Assembly: GCA_016287815.1 (NCBI GenBank)
Contig: JAEEWW010000007.1
Location: 1 to 64,000, forward strand
Source of the DNA: Treponema sp.
GTDB taxonomy: Bacteria > Spirochaetota > Spirochaetia > Treponematales > Treponemataceae
Direction of reading: 5' to 3'
Length of the DNA stretch: 64,000 nt
Numbering within the stretch: the first letter of the stretch is position 1; the number at the start of each line of letters is the position of its first letter. Below the pieces are notes generated by a model that was not told where the DNA came from, did no database searches, and saw only the letters and a program-made list of their open reading frames with translations. Positions 52,937-61,274 of this stretch are shown one piece after another. A program made the position numbers and the translations under genes.

Positions 52937-53131
52937 ATACTCCTGCTGCCGCAGGCTGCGTAAAATACAAAGCGGCGGTTTGCTTGTAACGAACCATGTG
53001 AGGCGCGGATAAGGCGGCATGCGATACAGGCGATGCATTTTTGCCGCACTGTCAGAGATGTCTATGTCATTGCGAAAAATAGTAAAATTCTCAAAATAAT
53101 CTAAAAATGTAGTTTTTTTTCGCCGATACTA

Positions 53132-53137
53132 TATAAT
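53132..53137 (+). promoter_or_regulatory. -10 element of cheR
   Basis: TATAAT, seven bases before the ATG at 53145. The predicted +1 is one base before the start codon. Confidence 0.6.
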
Positions 53138-53144
53138 ATTAGAT

Positions 53145-53963
53145 ATGGCAGATTTATTAACAGATTCAGAATTCGAAAAATTTCGCAAGCTTATATATGA
53201 TGAAAGTGGAATTACATTTTCTGATACAAATCGTTCTGTTTTGGACAGCAGAATTAAAGAGCGCTTGCGTGAAGAAAAAATTGACACAGTAGAAGAGTAT
53301 TATAATCGCGTTTTGGCAGATAAAGAAGAAATGAAGCTTATGCTTGATTCGGTTACAACGAATCTGACACGTTTTTTCCGTAATCAGCCTCATTTCGATG
53401 CTCTTGTAAATTATGTTATTCCGCACTTGCTTGAAGAAAAAAAGAATTCTGCGGATAAAACGATTCGTGTATGGAGTGCCGGATGTTCCACGGGCGAAGA
53501 GCCGTATACAATTGCCATGATTTTAAAGGACATTTTACCGGCTCCTTATACATTTGCCATAACAGCTTCTGATATTTCTTTAAAATCTTTGATGGTCGGA
53601 CGACAGGGATTTTATCCTACTGCAAGAATTAACGGTGTTCCTGAAAACTATCTTGAACGCTTTTTTACAAAGACAGAAACCGGCTATCAGGTAAAGAAAG
53701 AGCTTATGGATACAATCCATTTTGACTATCACAATCTGCAGCATGATTCCGGTTCAAAAAATCTTGACATTATTTTCTGCCGCAATGTTTTGATTTACTT
53801 TGATGAAGCGGCACAACTTTCTGTAATTGACCGCTTCTGGAATTCTATGTCACCAAGTTCATATCTGTTCATAGGTCATTCTGAATCCTTGTTCGGAATG
53901 AAGACCAAGTTTGAATTTTTAAAGACAGAATGGGCTTGCTTATATCAGAAAAATCTGAAATAA
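53145..53963 (+). CDS. cheR: Chemotaxis protein methyltransferase CheR
   Basis: 272 residues. The small N-terminal helical domain (residues 1-80) precedes the SAM-binding domain with VWSAGCSTGEEPYTIAMIL, then DIIFCRNVLIYFD. It methylates glutamates on chemoreceptors. It is followed by cheB, the opposing methylesterase, after 67 bases. No cheA, cheW or receptor gene is in the window. Confidence 0.95.
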   Translation: MADLLTDSEFEKFRKLIYDESGITFSDTNRSVLDSRIKERLREEKIDTVEEYYNRVLADKEEMKLMLDSVTTNLTRFFRNQPHFDALVNYVIPHLLEEKKNSADKTIRVWSAGCSTGEEPYTIAMILKDILPAPYTFAITASDISLKSLMVGRQGFYPTARINGVPENYLERFFTKTETGYQVKKELMDTIHFDYHNLQHDSGSKNLDIIFCRNVLIYFDEAAQLSVIDRFWNSMSPSSYLFIGHSESLFGMKTKFEFLKTEWACLYQKNLK

Positions 53964-54030
53964 ATTTTGGGTAAAATATGCATTTTGATGCATGTTTTGC
54001 ACAATAATTGGATGGTGTGGGGTTTACTTA

Positions 54031-55245
54031 ATGGAAGATATTTCGGTTTTAGTTTGTGATGACTCAGCTTTGATGAGAAACCTTATTTCTCGTATCATTG
54101 ACGGCACAGAAGGTATGCGAGTTTGTGCCAAGGCAATGAACGGAAGTATCGCTCTTGAAAAAATCCCGTTAATTGAGCCGGATTTAGTTGTTCTTGATAT
54201 TGAAATGCCTGTAATGACCGGTGTTGAATTTCTTGAAGAACGGAAAAAGCGCGGCATAGATGTTCCGGTTGTTGTTCTTTCAAGTATTGCAACAAAAGGT
54301 GCAGCCGTTACAATGCGCTGTCTTGAATTGGGCGCAAGTGACTTTATTACAAAGCCGAACGGTTCAATTTCTGCTGATTTGTCTGCAATTGCTGCAACTC
54401 TGGTAGAAAAAATAGGTTCTTACGGCAGTCGTTATGCTTCTCGTCGTGGAAAACAGGTTTATCCGCCTGATTTCTTCCACAAGATGATGAAGCTCAAGAT
54501 GGCCGAAAAATATGTTGCTGACCAGAAAGGAGAAATTTCTGTTCAGCAGCCTGTTGATAAAGAAAAATCAAAGGCGCTTGTAGATAGTTTTACCTTTTCA
54601 TGGCAGAAAAAGCCTGAAAAGAAAGAGCCTGAAGTTATTGCTCCTGTCCGCGAAGGCGGCCGCATTGAAATTATTGCAATCGGTATTTCAACAGGCGGAC
54701 CAAATGCATTGCGCGATGTTTTCAAGGCTATTGATCCGCGCCTGAAGCAGCCGATTCTGGTTGTTCAGCATATGCCGGCGGGTTTTACAAAGGAATTTGC
54801 TGAAAGTTTGAATCACATTTGTCCTCTGGAAGTAAAGGAAGCAGAAGACGGAGAGAAAATTCTTGGCGGACATATTTATATTGCGCCGGGTGATTTCCAT
54901 ATTTATGTTAAACGTGAACTTTCAGGTCCGATTCTGCATCTTTCTCAGGAGCCGCAGAGAAACGGTCACAGACCTTCTGCAGATGTTTTGTTTGAGTCTG
55001 TTGCAAATGAATATAAAAACAATGCTCTTGGCGTAATTATGACCGGAATGGGTAAAGACGGAGCCGTTGAACTTACTAAAATGAGAAAAGAAGGCGCCTG
55101 GACATTAGGTCAGGATTCTGAATCAAGCATCGTATACGGAATGCCGCGTGTTGCCTGGGAAATGGGGGCTGTTCAAAAGCAGTGTTCGCTTCGCGAAATG
55201 CCTGATGAAATAAGCAAACTTGCAAGAGAACATCTTATAAAATAG
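54031..55245 (+). CDS. cheB: Chemotaxis protein-glutamate methylesterase CheB
   Basis: 404 residues. N-terminal receiver domain (VLVCDDSALMRNLISRII, phospho-Asp in VVLDIEMPVMTG, Lys in FITKPNG) and C-terminal methylesterase with the Ser of GISTGGPNALRDVF, the His of VVQHMPAGFT, and the Asp of MTGMGKDGAVEL. The linker between them (about 130-225) is longer than usual. It removes methyl groups from receptors once phosphorylated by CheA. I used MEDISVL at 54031 as start; no strong Shine-Dalgarno site is seen. Confidence 0.95.
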   Translation: MEDISVLVCDDSALMRNLISRIIDGTEGMRVCAKAMNGSIALEKIPLIEPDLVVLDIEMPVMTGVEFLEERKKRGIDVPVVVLSSIATKGAAVTMRCLELGASDFITKPNGSISADLSAIAATLVEKIGSYGSRYASRRGKQVYPPDFFHKMMKLKMAEKYVADQKGEISVQQPVDKEKSKALVDSFTFSWQKKPEKKEPEVIAPVREGGRIEIIAIGISTGGPNALRDVFKAIDPRLKQPILVVQHMPAGFTKEFAESLNHICPLEVKEAEDGEKILGGHIYIAPGDFHIYVKRELSGPILHLSQEPQRNGHRPSADVLFESVANEYKNNALGVIMTGMGKDGAVELTKMRKEGAWTLGQDSESSIVYGMPRVAWEMGAVQKQCSLREMPDEISKLAREHLIK

Positions 55246-55262
55246 TCTGAATATTAAATCCT

Positions 55263-55313
55263 CTGAATGCCGGATTTTATAAAACCTGGCATTCGGAAAA
55301 ATCTGGCATTCAG
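55263..55313 (+). other. Three-arm alternative hairpin downstream of cheB
   Basis: CTGAATGCCGG (55263-55273) can pair fully with either CTGGCATTCGG (55286-55296) or CTGGCATTCAG (55303-55313), the two being near-direct repeats. The pairings exclude each other. No T-run follows the structure. Confidence 0.5.
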
Positions 55314-55350
55314 AAAAGACAACATGCCTTAATGGCGTTAATTTACATTC

Positions 55351-55761
55351 TTAACTGCACAGTTCTGTTATTTCAGGCTGTGCAATTTTTTTATATTTTG
55401 CTGCAAAAAATGATATTGCCGCTCCGAATACAAAACCTGAAAGTGCAGAAGCAGCTTTTATTCCGTCGATAAAATTTTTACCTGTTTTTATTTCTAAAAA
55501 ACTTATTCCAAAATAAAAAATAAAGGCACAGAGTACCGGAAATAAAATTGAAGAAAGTGCCTGAGACAATTCTTTTTTTCTTGAAGTTCCGATTTTTACA
55601 ATTGAGTTGATTTTTACAGGAAATTTATTTGGGTTTATAACTTCAAACGGATTTCCGCGTTTTGCGCATCCCTGCTTGCAGCTTAAACATGCGCCTTTTA
55701 TAAGAGGAACAACGGTAATTTTTTCATCCTGAATCGATGTTACAAATGCCGTGTCATGCAT
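55351..55761 (-). CDS. RseC/MucC-family protein
   Basis: 136 residues. The N-terminal soluble part has GACLSCKQGCAKRG, the cysteine pattern of RseC, and two membrane helices follow (about 68-92 and 100-122). Relatives modulate sigma-E or sit beside Rnf electron-transport and SoxR-reducing systems. GGAGG lies nine bases before the ATG, within the end of the TPR gene, so translation is independent though overlapping by 22 bases. Confidence 0.85.
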   Translation of the reverse strand: MHDTAFVTSIQDEKITVVPLIKGACLSCKQGCAKRGNPFEVINPNKFPVKINSIVKIGTSRKKELSQALSSILFPVLCAFIFYFGISFLEIKTGKNFIDGIKAASALSGFVFGAAISFFAAKYKKIAQPEITELCS

Positions 55762-56294
55762 GGTGCGTTTCCTCCACGTTTTTCAATTTCTTTCATGCGT
55801 TTTATGCATTCTTCCATACCGATTTTGTTGCCAAGTTCTTCGTATGTATCGCGCAAGTTGAATAATGCATCATAGTAGTAGGGATCTATCATTACGGCGG
55901 TTTCAAAAGCTTCGCAGGCTTTGTCATATTCTGAATTGTTAAAATAAATTACGCCGGTTGTATTCCATAGATGTGCATTTGTCTGGTCAAGCTGAATTGC
56001 TGTAAGGCAATAATTGTATGCGCTCTGAATGTCGCCTGTGTTGAGCGAAATGATTGCAAGGGTTTCAAGAGTTGTAATGTCTTCAGGATTTAAATCAAGG
56101 GCTTTTTCAAGGGCAGAAAGTGCAAGGTCAGGTTTGCCCGCATCGCGGTATGTTATTCCAAGGTTGAGCCACAATATGTAATTTTCCTGTTCCATCTGGA
56201 TTGCGCATTTTAAGCAGGAGATTGCATCGCTGAATTCGCCTTTTGCAGCATGCCTTATGGCTTCTGCATTCAATGATTGTACGCTGTCGTTCAT
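55740..56294 (-). CDS. Small TPR protein
   Basis: 184 residues made of about four tetratricopeptide repeats (NAEAIRHAAKGEFSDAISCLKCAIQMEQENYILWLNLGITYRDAGKPDLALSALEKALDLNP and following). No signal peptide, so cytoplasmic. It is a protein-binding scaffold of unknown partner, between polyprenyl synthase and RseC on the same strand. Confidence 0.85.
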   Translation of the reverse strand: MNDSVQSLNAEAIRHAAKGEFSDAISCLKCAIQMEQENYILWLNLGITYRDAGKPDLALSALEKALDLNPEDITTLETLAIISLNTGDIQSAYNYCLTAIQLDQTNAHLWNTTGVIYFNNSEYDKACEAFETAVMIDPYYYDALFNLRDTYEELGNKIGMEECIKRMKEIEKRGGNAPCMTRHL

Positions 56295-56309
56295 AGTTAT
56301 TTTACCTGA

Positions 56310-57389
56310 TTATTTTACCTGTGGAACCATACCTGCAAAAAGCCGGTAAATAGCTTCAGATGCCGTATCTTTTGAATACAAGGATGAAAGCTCTGCCGGT
56401 TTTGTTTTTATTAAATCAAGGCCTTTTTCGTAGGCTGTTTTAATTTGTCCGCCCTGTTCAAGAATTTTAATGCATTCTTCTACAGCAGGTGATTTTATTC
56501 CGTTTTTTGCTGCGTCTGCCATGAGCGATGTAATTTTTTCCTTGTGCTCAGGATATTTTTGCAGATGCAATAATACAGGAAGGCTTTTTTTGTTTTCTAC
56601 TATATCATCGCCTCTAAGTTTGCCGGGATTTCCTGTAGTTAAATTCTGCACATCATCAAGAATCTGGAATCCAACGCCGATTTGGGCTGCAATTTGTCCT
56701 GCTTTTGCGGCTGTTTCTAAAGTGCCGCCTGAAGCGATTATTCCTGCTTGTGCTGCAAGAGATGCAAGTGTTCCTGTTTTGCTCTGTACCATGGCTGTAT
56801 ATTCTTCTACCGAAGGAATTAAATCAGGCGTTCGATGCCATAAAATATCCATTGCCTGCCCAAGATGAAGTCTTCGTAATTCCTGTGTGTATAGTTTATA
56901 AAGACGGTTTTTTAATTCCACTGAAGCATCAAGTTTATCGATGCAGACTGGAGCTTCAAAGTAAAGCCATGCGCCTGCATTTATTGCAGTATCCAGCCCG
57001 AACGTTATATGTGCTGCAGGTTTTCCGCGGCGCATGTCCGCATTGTCTTCTATATCATCGTGAATTAAACTTGCCGTGTGGCAGAACTCTACAAGCGGAG
57101 TAAGTTTATATGCATTTGAAATAAATTTTTGCTCTTCTTCCATAGAAGAGGCTGTGTGTTTTGCTGCCATTTCTGCGCATAAAACCAGAAGAAGCGGGCG
57201 CCACCGTTTTCCGCCTAAGGTTAAAAGGTTGCGGCATGGAAGCACAAGCGGATTTAAATGTATGTTCCCGATGCATTCAGAAATTGTTCCAAAGGAAGCC
57301 GTTTTCCATTCTGATTTATATTCAGCAGGAAGAGCTTCCAGCAATACTTCTTCTATTTTTGCAAGTCGTTCAGAAAAGTCTTTATCCAT
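56310..57389 (-). CDS. Polyprenyl (farnesyl/geranylgeranyl-type) diphosphate synthase
   Basis: 359 residues. The first Asp-rich motif is DDIEDNADMRRG; the second is GFQILDDVQNLTTGNPGKLRGDDI, with Asn where the third Asp is common. It condenses isopentenyl diphosphate with allylic diphosphates to make prenyl chains for quinones or undecaprenyl carriers; chain length cannot be set from sequence. It fits with ispDF in this window. The start MDKDFSE has a TATACT seven bases upstream, so it is nearly leaderless. Confidence 0.9.
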   Translation of the reverse strand: MDKDFSERLAKIEEVLLEALPAEYKSEWKTASFGTISECIGNIHLNPLVLPCRNLLTLGGKRWRPLLLVLCAEMAAKHTASSMEEEQKFISNAYKLTPLVEFCHTASLIHDDIEDNADMRRGKPAAHITFGLDTAINAGAWLYFEAPVCIDKLDASVELKNRLYKLYTQELRRLHLGQAMDILWHRTPDLIPSVEEYTAMVQSKTGTLASLAAQAGIIASGGTLETAAKAGQIAAQIGVGFQILDDVQNLTTGNPGKLRGDDIVENKKSLPVLLHLQKYPEHKEKITSLMADAAKNGIKSPAVEECIKILEQGGQIKTAYEKGLDLIKTKPAELSSLYSKDTASEAIYRLFAGMVPQVK

Positions 57390-57396
57390 ATTAAAA

Positions 57397-57402
57397 AGTA
57401 TA
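57397..57402 (-). promoter_or_regulatory. -10 element of the polyprenyl synthase gene
   Basis: Minus-strand TATACT. The predicted +1 is one base before the ATG at 57389. Confidence 0.55.
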
Positions 57403-57511
57403 CTAAAATCCTGATTAAAATACAAATCTCGTTGTGGCGTTTAAAAAAACGAGTGGAAAAACGCGGTTGCTCTGTAAATTTTTGAGCAAATTTGCCGAAA
57501 ATAAAATTACG

Positions 57512-58108
57512 ATGGGTTCAAATTCTTACGAAAAACCGGATTTCTGGTCTCGCAAGGCTTTTTCTGAAGGTTATCCTGCAAGGTCAGTTTATAAACTAAA
57601 AGAAATAGACGAAAAATTCGGCTTTATTAAAAAAAATTATACGGTACTCGATCTTGGAGCCGCTCCTGGCAGCTGGACAACATTTTTGCTTCGTACAATG
57701 AACGGCAGTGGTAAAGTTGTTTCCTGTGATTTAAATCCACTTGCAAAAGATGTAAAGAGTGATAATCTAGTATTCATTCAGGGCGATTTGAATGCACCTG
57801 AAATTCGTGACCAGATAAAAGCAAATGGTCCGTATGATCTTGTTGTTTGTGATGCAGCGCCTTTGACAACCGGTAACCGCATGGTTGATACCGCGCGCTC
57901 AGAAAATCTTGTTGAAATGGCCATCTGGTATGCGCAGACAATGCTCAGAACAGGCGGAAATTTTACCGTAAAGATTTTTCAGAATGGAGATCAACAGCGT
58001 TTTTTAAAGATGATGCGGGAAATTTTTACTTCGGCAAGAGGATTTAAGCCAGAAGCATGCCGCTCAGAATCTTTTGAAACATATCTAGTAGGGCTGAATA
58101 AAAAATAG
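57512..58108 (+). CDS. rlmE: 23S rRNA 2'-O-ribose methyltransferase RlmE (FtsJ)
   Basis: About 198 residues. SAM-dependent enzyme with VLDLGAAPGSWTTFLL, VVCDAAPLTTG and the catalytic Lys in FTVKIFQNGD; the first catalytic Lys is in RSVYKLKEID. It methylates U2552 of 23S rRNA during late assembly of the large subunit. The ATG at 57512 gives the family N-terminus; the track start is a GTG at 57434. Confidence 0.92.
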   Translation: MGSNSYEKPDFWSRKAFSEGYPARSVYKLKEIDEKFGFIKKNYTVLDLGAAPGSWTTFLLRTMNGSGKVVSCDLNPLAKDVKSDNLVFIQGDLNAPEIRDQIKANGPYDLVVCDAAPLTTGNRMVDTARSENLVEMAIWYAQTMLRTGGNFTVKIFQNGDQQRFLKMMREIFTSARGFKPEACRSESFETYLVGLNKK

Positions 58109-58119
58109 CGGAGTTTTTG

Positions 58120-59055
58120 ATGAAAAAAATTGGACCTAAAAAGTTATTTCTTGTTTCGCTTTGTGCTGTTGCTTTTATTTCTTTTTCAGTTGCCGCAGTT
58201 TTTCATTATAAACACAGAAATCTTGGAATTGGTGGTTTTGAAACTCCAGACAGAGATGTCTTTGTAAAAGAAATTATTGAAGAAAGTTTGAATACAGAAC
58301 TTGCTGAAAATCAGAAAAAAGATACAGTTGCCTATCAAATTTATCGTGTTAATTCCGGTGATATGATTGGTGCAATTGCCGAAAAATTCGGCGTAACTCA
58401 GGATACTTTAATCAGTGTAAATAAAATCAAGCAGACAAGACTTTTGCAGATTGGTCAATATCTAAAAATACCAAATATGCCGGGCATCCTTTATACCGTA
58501 AAAAGTTCCGGTGAAAATTTGCAGTCTGTAACTGATTATTTTAAAGTTGATTTACAAAAATGTGCGCTTGCCAACGGCATTACTTCTGAGAGTAAACTTA
58601 CAGAAGGCCAGGTGCTTTTTGTGCCGGATGCAGAACTTGATTGGGTAACAAGACAGGAAATTAACGGAGATTTATTCATCAGGCCTTTAAAACGCTATTA
58701 TCTTTCTTCTAATTATGGCTGGCGACCAAGCCCGTTTACAGGTAAACGTTCTTTTCATAATGGAATAGATATGGCATCTCCAGAAGGAACGTATGTTCGT
58801 CCGGCTTTGGTGGGCAGAGTTTCTTCAACAGGTTTCAGTTCTGTTTATGGAAATTATGTAATAATTGCACATCATTCAGGCTATAAAACTTTGTATGCTC
58901 ATCTAAGTTCTATAAATTGCAAAAAAGGGCAGAGTGTCGGACTTAATACTGTGATTGGAAAAGTTGGCAGTACAGGTCAGAGTACGGGACCTCATCTTCA
59001 TTTTACTGTTTATAAAAACGGCAAGACGGTAAATCCATTTACATTGATGAAATAG
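58120..59055 (+). CDS. LysM/M23-family cell-wall endopeptidase
   Basis: 311 residues. One N-terminal membrane helix (about 9-30) or uncleaved signal; a LysM peptidoglycan-binding repeat (about 70-116, YRVNSGDMIGAIAEKFGVTQDTLISVNKI), a second weaker LysM-like stretch, and a C-terminal M23 domain with RSFHNGIDMAS (HxxxD zinc ligands) and HLHF. It cuts or remodels the wall. GGAG precedes the ATG, and it lies 11 bases after rlmE, probably in one transcript. A terminator follows. Confidence 0.9.
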   Translation: MKKIGPKKLFLVSLCAVAFISFSVAAVFHYKHRNLGIGGFETPDRDVFVKEIIEESLNTELAENQKKDTVAYQIYRVNSGDMIGAIAEKFGVTQDTLISVNKIKQTRLLQIGQYLKIPNMPGILYTVKSSGENLQSVTDYFKVDLQKCALANGITSESKLTEGQVLFVPDAELDWVTRQEINGDLFIRPLKRYYLSSNYGWRPSPFTGKRSFHNGIDMASPEGTYVRPALVGRVSSTGFSSVYGNYVIIAHHSGYKTLYAHLSSINCKKGQSVGLNTVIGKVGSTGQSTGPHLHFTVYKNGKTVNPFTLMK

Positions 59056-59124
59056 CGATGGTATTCGCTTTGCATTTTGCAGATTTGCGCTGTGTCTTAT
59101 TTACACTAAGATTTTTTGCAGATT

Positions 59125-59157
59125 TGCGCCGAGTTGTATTTTCGGCGCATTTTTTTT
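59125..59157 (+). terminator. Rho-independent terminator after the M23 gene
   Basis: TGCGCCGA, loop GTTGTATTT, TCGGCGCA, followed by eight Ts. Confidence 0.88.
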
Positions 59158-59178
59158 CAGTGTATCGTATTTTTAATT

Positions 59179-59640
59179 TTACATTGCCAGTTTGTGCGTT
59201 TCGATTTTCTTTACAAAAAAGTCCATATTGCAGCCAACAAAAAAAGCACAATAGGTTGTAAAAACTGTAGCGAACAGAACGTAGAAAGGCAGAACTAAAA
59301 GCTGGTCTGAACTTGTTCTTGTCATAATTCCAAGGAAAATCATCATGGCTGTCATTGCAATTCCTGCCGTAATCCAGCGTGAAAGCGGGAACGGGTTTTT
59401 TATTTCCGCTTTTTCTGCAAAGTCCGGGTTAATCTGATTTAAAACTGCATGTATTGTTTTATCTGTAACTGGCATCTGCACGGAAAGAGGTTTTTTAGCC
59501 AGTTTTTCAGCCTTTGTTAAAAGACGGACTTCATTTCTGCACTGGCGGTTGAATAAAAGTTTTATTGTTAAAGACAGAGGAATCCTTTCATTTTTATCCA
59601 GCATTAAAAATTCGTTCATAATTTCGTTATAGTTTTTCAT
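59179..59640 (-). CDS. Putative membrane anti-sigma factor
   Basis: 153 residues. The N-terminal cytoplasmic part is helical and charged, and the C-terminal half has two membrane helices (about 90-112 and 118-140). It directly follows the ECF sigma gene, the usual place for an anti-sigma. No ZAS zinc motif is present, so the assignment rests on position and topology. GGAGG precedes the ATG at 59640; the sigma stop and this start are only a base apart. Confidence 0.6.
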   Translation of the reverse strand: MKNYNEIMNEFLMLDKNERIPLSLTIKLLFNRQCRNEVRLLTKAEKLAKKPLSVQMPVTDKTIHAVLNQINPDFAEKAEIKNPFPLSRWITAGIAMTAMMIFLGIMTRTSSDQLLVLPFYVLFATVFTTYCAFFVGCNMDFFVKKIETHKLAM

Positions 59641-59641
59641 T

Positions 59642-60241
59642 TTAGGCCTCCATTTCATTATAGCTGAAATGCATTTTTGTTAGTTTGTCGCGTAAAAGCT
59701 GTTTTGCACGGAAAATATGCGACTTTATTGTGTTTACCGGTATTTCTGTAATTTCGCTGATTTCCTGATACGGAATATCATAGAAAAAATATAAATCCAG
59801 ACATATTGCAAACCGTTCGGGAAGTTCTTCTATTGCTGCGTGGACGGCTTCAAATGTTGCCTTTTGAATCTGCTTTTCTTCCGGGGTTAAATCAGAATCT
59901 GGCGGAGAATTTTCTTCGGTCAGGGCAACGTAATCTTTTCTTCGGTTTACAGAATTTATTGCGATATTATAGGCAACCCGTGTAATCCAGGTGGAAAAAA
60001 GAGAATTGCCTTTATATGTGGATAGCTTTGTGTAAGCCCGCAGAAAAACTTCCTGAACAAAATCTTCTGTGTCGGAATGATTCTTGAAAAAACTCATTCC
60101 AAGCATTTCAACACGTTTTTTGTAAAGACTCATTAGCATTGCAAAGGCTCTTGAATCGCCTTTGAGCGTTTCTTTTATGAGCCTGCAATCTCTCTTTATT
60201 AAGAGCTTTGTTTCAATGCGGTCTGCATTGGTAACTGGCAT
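59642..60241 (-). CDS. ECF-type RNA polymerase sigma factor
   Basis: 199 residues. Region 2: FAMLMSLYKKRVEMLGMSFFKNHSDTEDFVQEVFLRAYTKLSTYKGNSLFSTWITRVAYNIAINSVNRRK. Region 4: ELPERFAICLDLYFFYDIPYQEISEITEIPVNTIKSHIFRAKQLLRDKL. It should direct a stress or envelope regulon, controlled by the next gene. It starts one base after the stop of an upstream small membrane-protein gene. Confidence 0.92.
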   Translation of the reverse strand: MPVTNADRIETKLLIKRDCRLIKETLKGDSRAFAMLMSLYKKRVEMLGMSFFKNHSDTEDFVQEVFLRAYTKLSTYKGNSLFSTWITRVAYNIAINSVNRRKDYVALTEENSPPDSDLTPEEKQIQKATFEAVHAAIEELPERFAICLDLYFFYDIPYQEISEITEIPVNTIKSHIFRAKQLLRDKLTKMHFSYNEMEA

Positions 60242-60242
60242 C

Positions 60243-60581
60243 CTAGTTCTTAAAATCCGGGTTTACTTTGTAAAAAACAAGCATGCATAAGCCCAGAATT
60301 AAAGGAATAAGTCCGCCAAGAAGTGCGTATCCAAGCCCTGCCATTAAAGCAAAGAATAAAGTTAAAATTGTACCTGTTCCGCTTAAAAGAAGTCCTACAA
60401 GAAGAGAAAATGTTTTAAGATCAAATTTTGTAGGATTGTAGGTTCCAGATTTTATCTGAAGTTTTATTTCGTGGTGATGCCACAAAAGATAGAAAAATAT
60501 AATTACACCACCGATAACAATTCCAACGATTGGAATTACAGCTAAAACTACCTGTGCGCTGTTTGATGTTATGTTGTCCAC
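60243..60581 (-). CDS. Small three-helix membrane protein
   Basis: 112 residues with three hydrophobic segments (about 12-34, 60-80, 82-104) and a His/Lys-containing loop LLWHHHEIKLQIKSGTY. Start is GTG at 60581 with AGGAGG upstream. It is the first gene of an operon with the ECF sigma and its partner. The function is unknown; it might be sensed or served by the sigma pair. Confidence 0.7.
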   Translation of the reverse strand: MDNITSNSAQVVLAVIPIVGIVIGGVIIFFYLLWHHHEIKLQIKSGTYNPTKFDLKTFSLLVGLLLSGTGTILTLFFALMAGLGYALLGGLIPLILGLCMLVFYKVNPDFKN

Positions 60582-60710
60582 GCCGATTTTTCCTCCTGAA
60601 AATATCTGCGATATATCTGCTATATTCCTATATATGCTTTATATCCGCTATAGGATTAGACCCCGAAATCAAAAAAAAGTTGCAGAAAAGAAGTTGTTTT
60701 TGGGTCGAAT

Positions 60711-61274
60711 TCAGTCTAGAAAAATATATTCCTTAAAATAGATTGCCTGAATTTTTCCAAGTACAAGTTCCTTATTTATGTTCTGCAAAATTTCTGCTTT
60801 TATCGTATTTTCTTTTAAATTCAGAAGTTCCTGCTTTGTGTGGGAAGCAAAATAGTCTGTAATAATCGTCTGAATTTTTCTGTTTTTCTGTGTAAGTTCT
60901 TCATAAAAAGATTTGTCGCCGGATTTGTAAGAAATCCATGGACTTATTATTACGGGGCTTCCATTGGAATTTGAATCAGCAGGTTTTGTTAAGGTTCTTA
61001 GACGTTCATATTCTGTGAATGAAATATCTGCGGCTTTTTCTGCGATTCTTTGAGGAAGCGGGTCAATGTTCCGCATGCCGCTGCCTGGTTTTGCTTTTCC
61101 TGTTGCAAAGGCAATTATTGTTCCTGAAACGATTAATGCCAGAAGAATTGCAGCGCAAAGAGAAAGGATTTTAAAAATAAGTTTTTCTACTGTTGGAGAA
61201 GATTTTGCGATATATTTGTGTTCTGCCAGATTTTCAGAATTTCCGGCGTTTTTTATATCTGGTTTATTTTCCAT
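60711..61274 (-). CDS. FliL-like membrane protein
   Basis: 187 residues. A cytoplasmic N-terminus, one membrane helix (about 35-55), and a periplasmic domain whose end, NRKIQTIITDYFASHTKQELLNLKENTIKAEILQNINKELVLGKIQAIYFKEYIFLD, matches the FliL pattern. FliL sits around flagellar stators. It overlaps the upstream HD gene by 11 bases, and it is not in a flagellar operon, so it may be a second, divergent FliL. Confidence 0.75.
   Translation of the reverse strand: MENKPDIKNAGNSENLAEHKYIAKSSPTVEKLIFKILSLCAAILLALIVSGTIIAFATGKAKPGSGMRNIDPLPQRIAEKAADISFTEYERLRTLTKPADSNSNGSPVIISPWISYKSGDKSFYEELTQKNRKIQTIITDYFASHTKQELLNLKENTIKAEILQNINKELVLGKIQAIYFKEYIFLD

Larger units (their letters stand above)
52833..53144. 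other. Intergenic region with hairpins, shared in part with 62.4 kb
   Basis: 312 bases, more GC-rich than the neighbours. It holds a 9-bp hairpin AAGCTCGGA/TCCGAGCTT with a 4-base loop (52915-52936), followed on the minus strand by GACGCCACTAAAATCGCTGCG, and a CCTGC/GCAGG hairpin (52942-52955). The 74-codon ORF here looks spurious. The minus-strand copy of the core matches the 62407-62449 element. Confidence 0.7.

Noticed and set aside
52825-53049. 74-codon minus-strand ORF upstream of pyrG
   Set aside because: It spans hairpins and the dispersed element, has no ribosome site, and overlaps the pyrG start; the matching core at 62.4 kb is followed by a stop.
59039-59251. 70-codon minus-strand ORF with RKSAK repeats
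   Set aside because: It covers the terminator of the M23 gene and the end of the putative anti-sigma gene; the pattern comes from a short DNA repeat.
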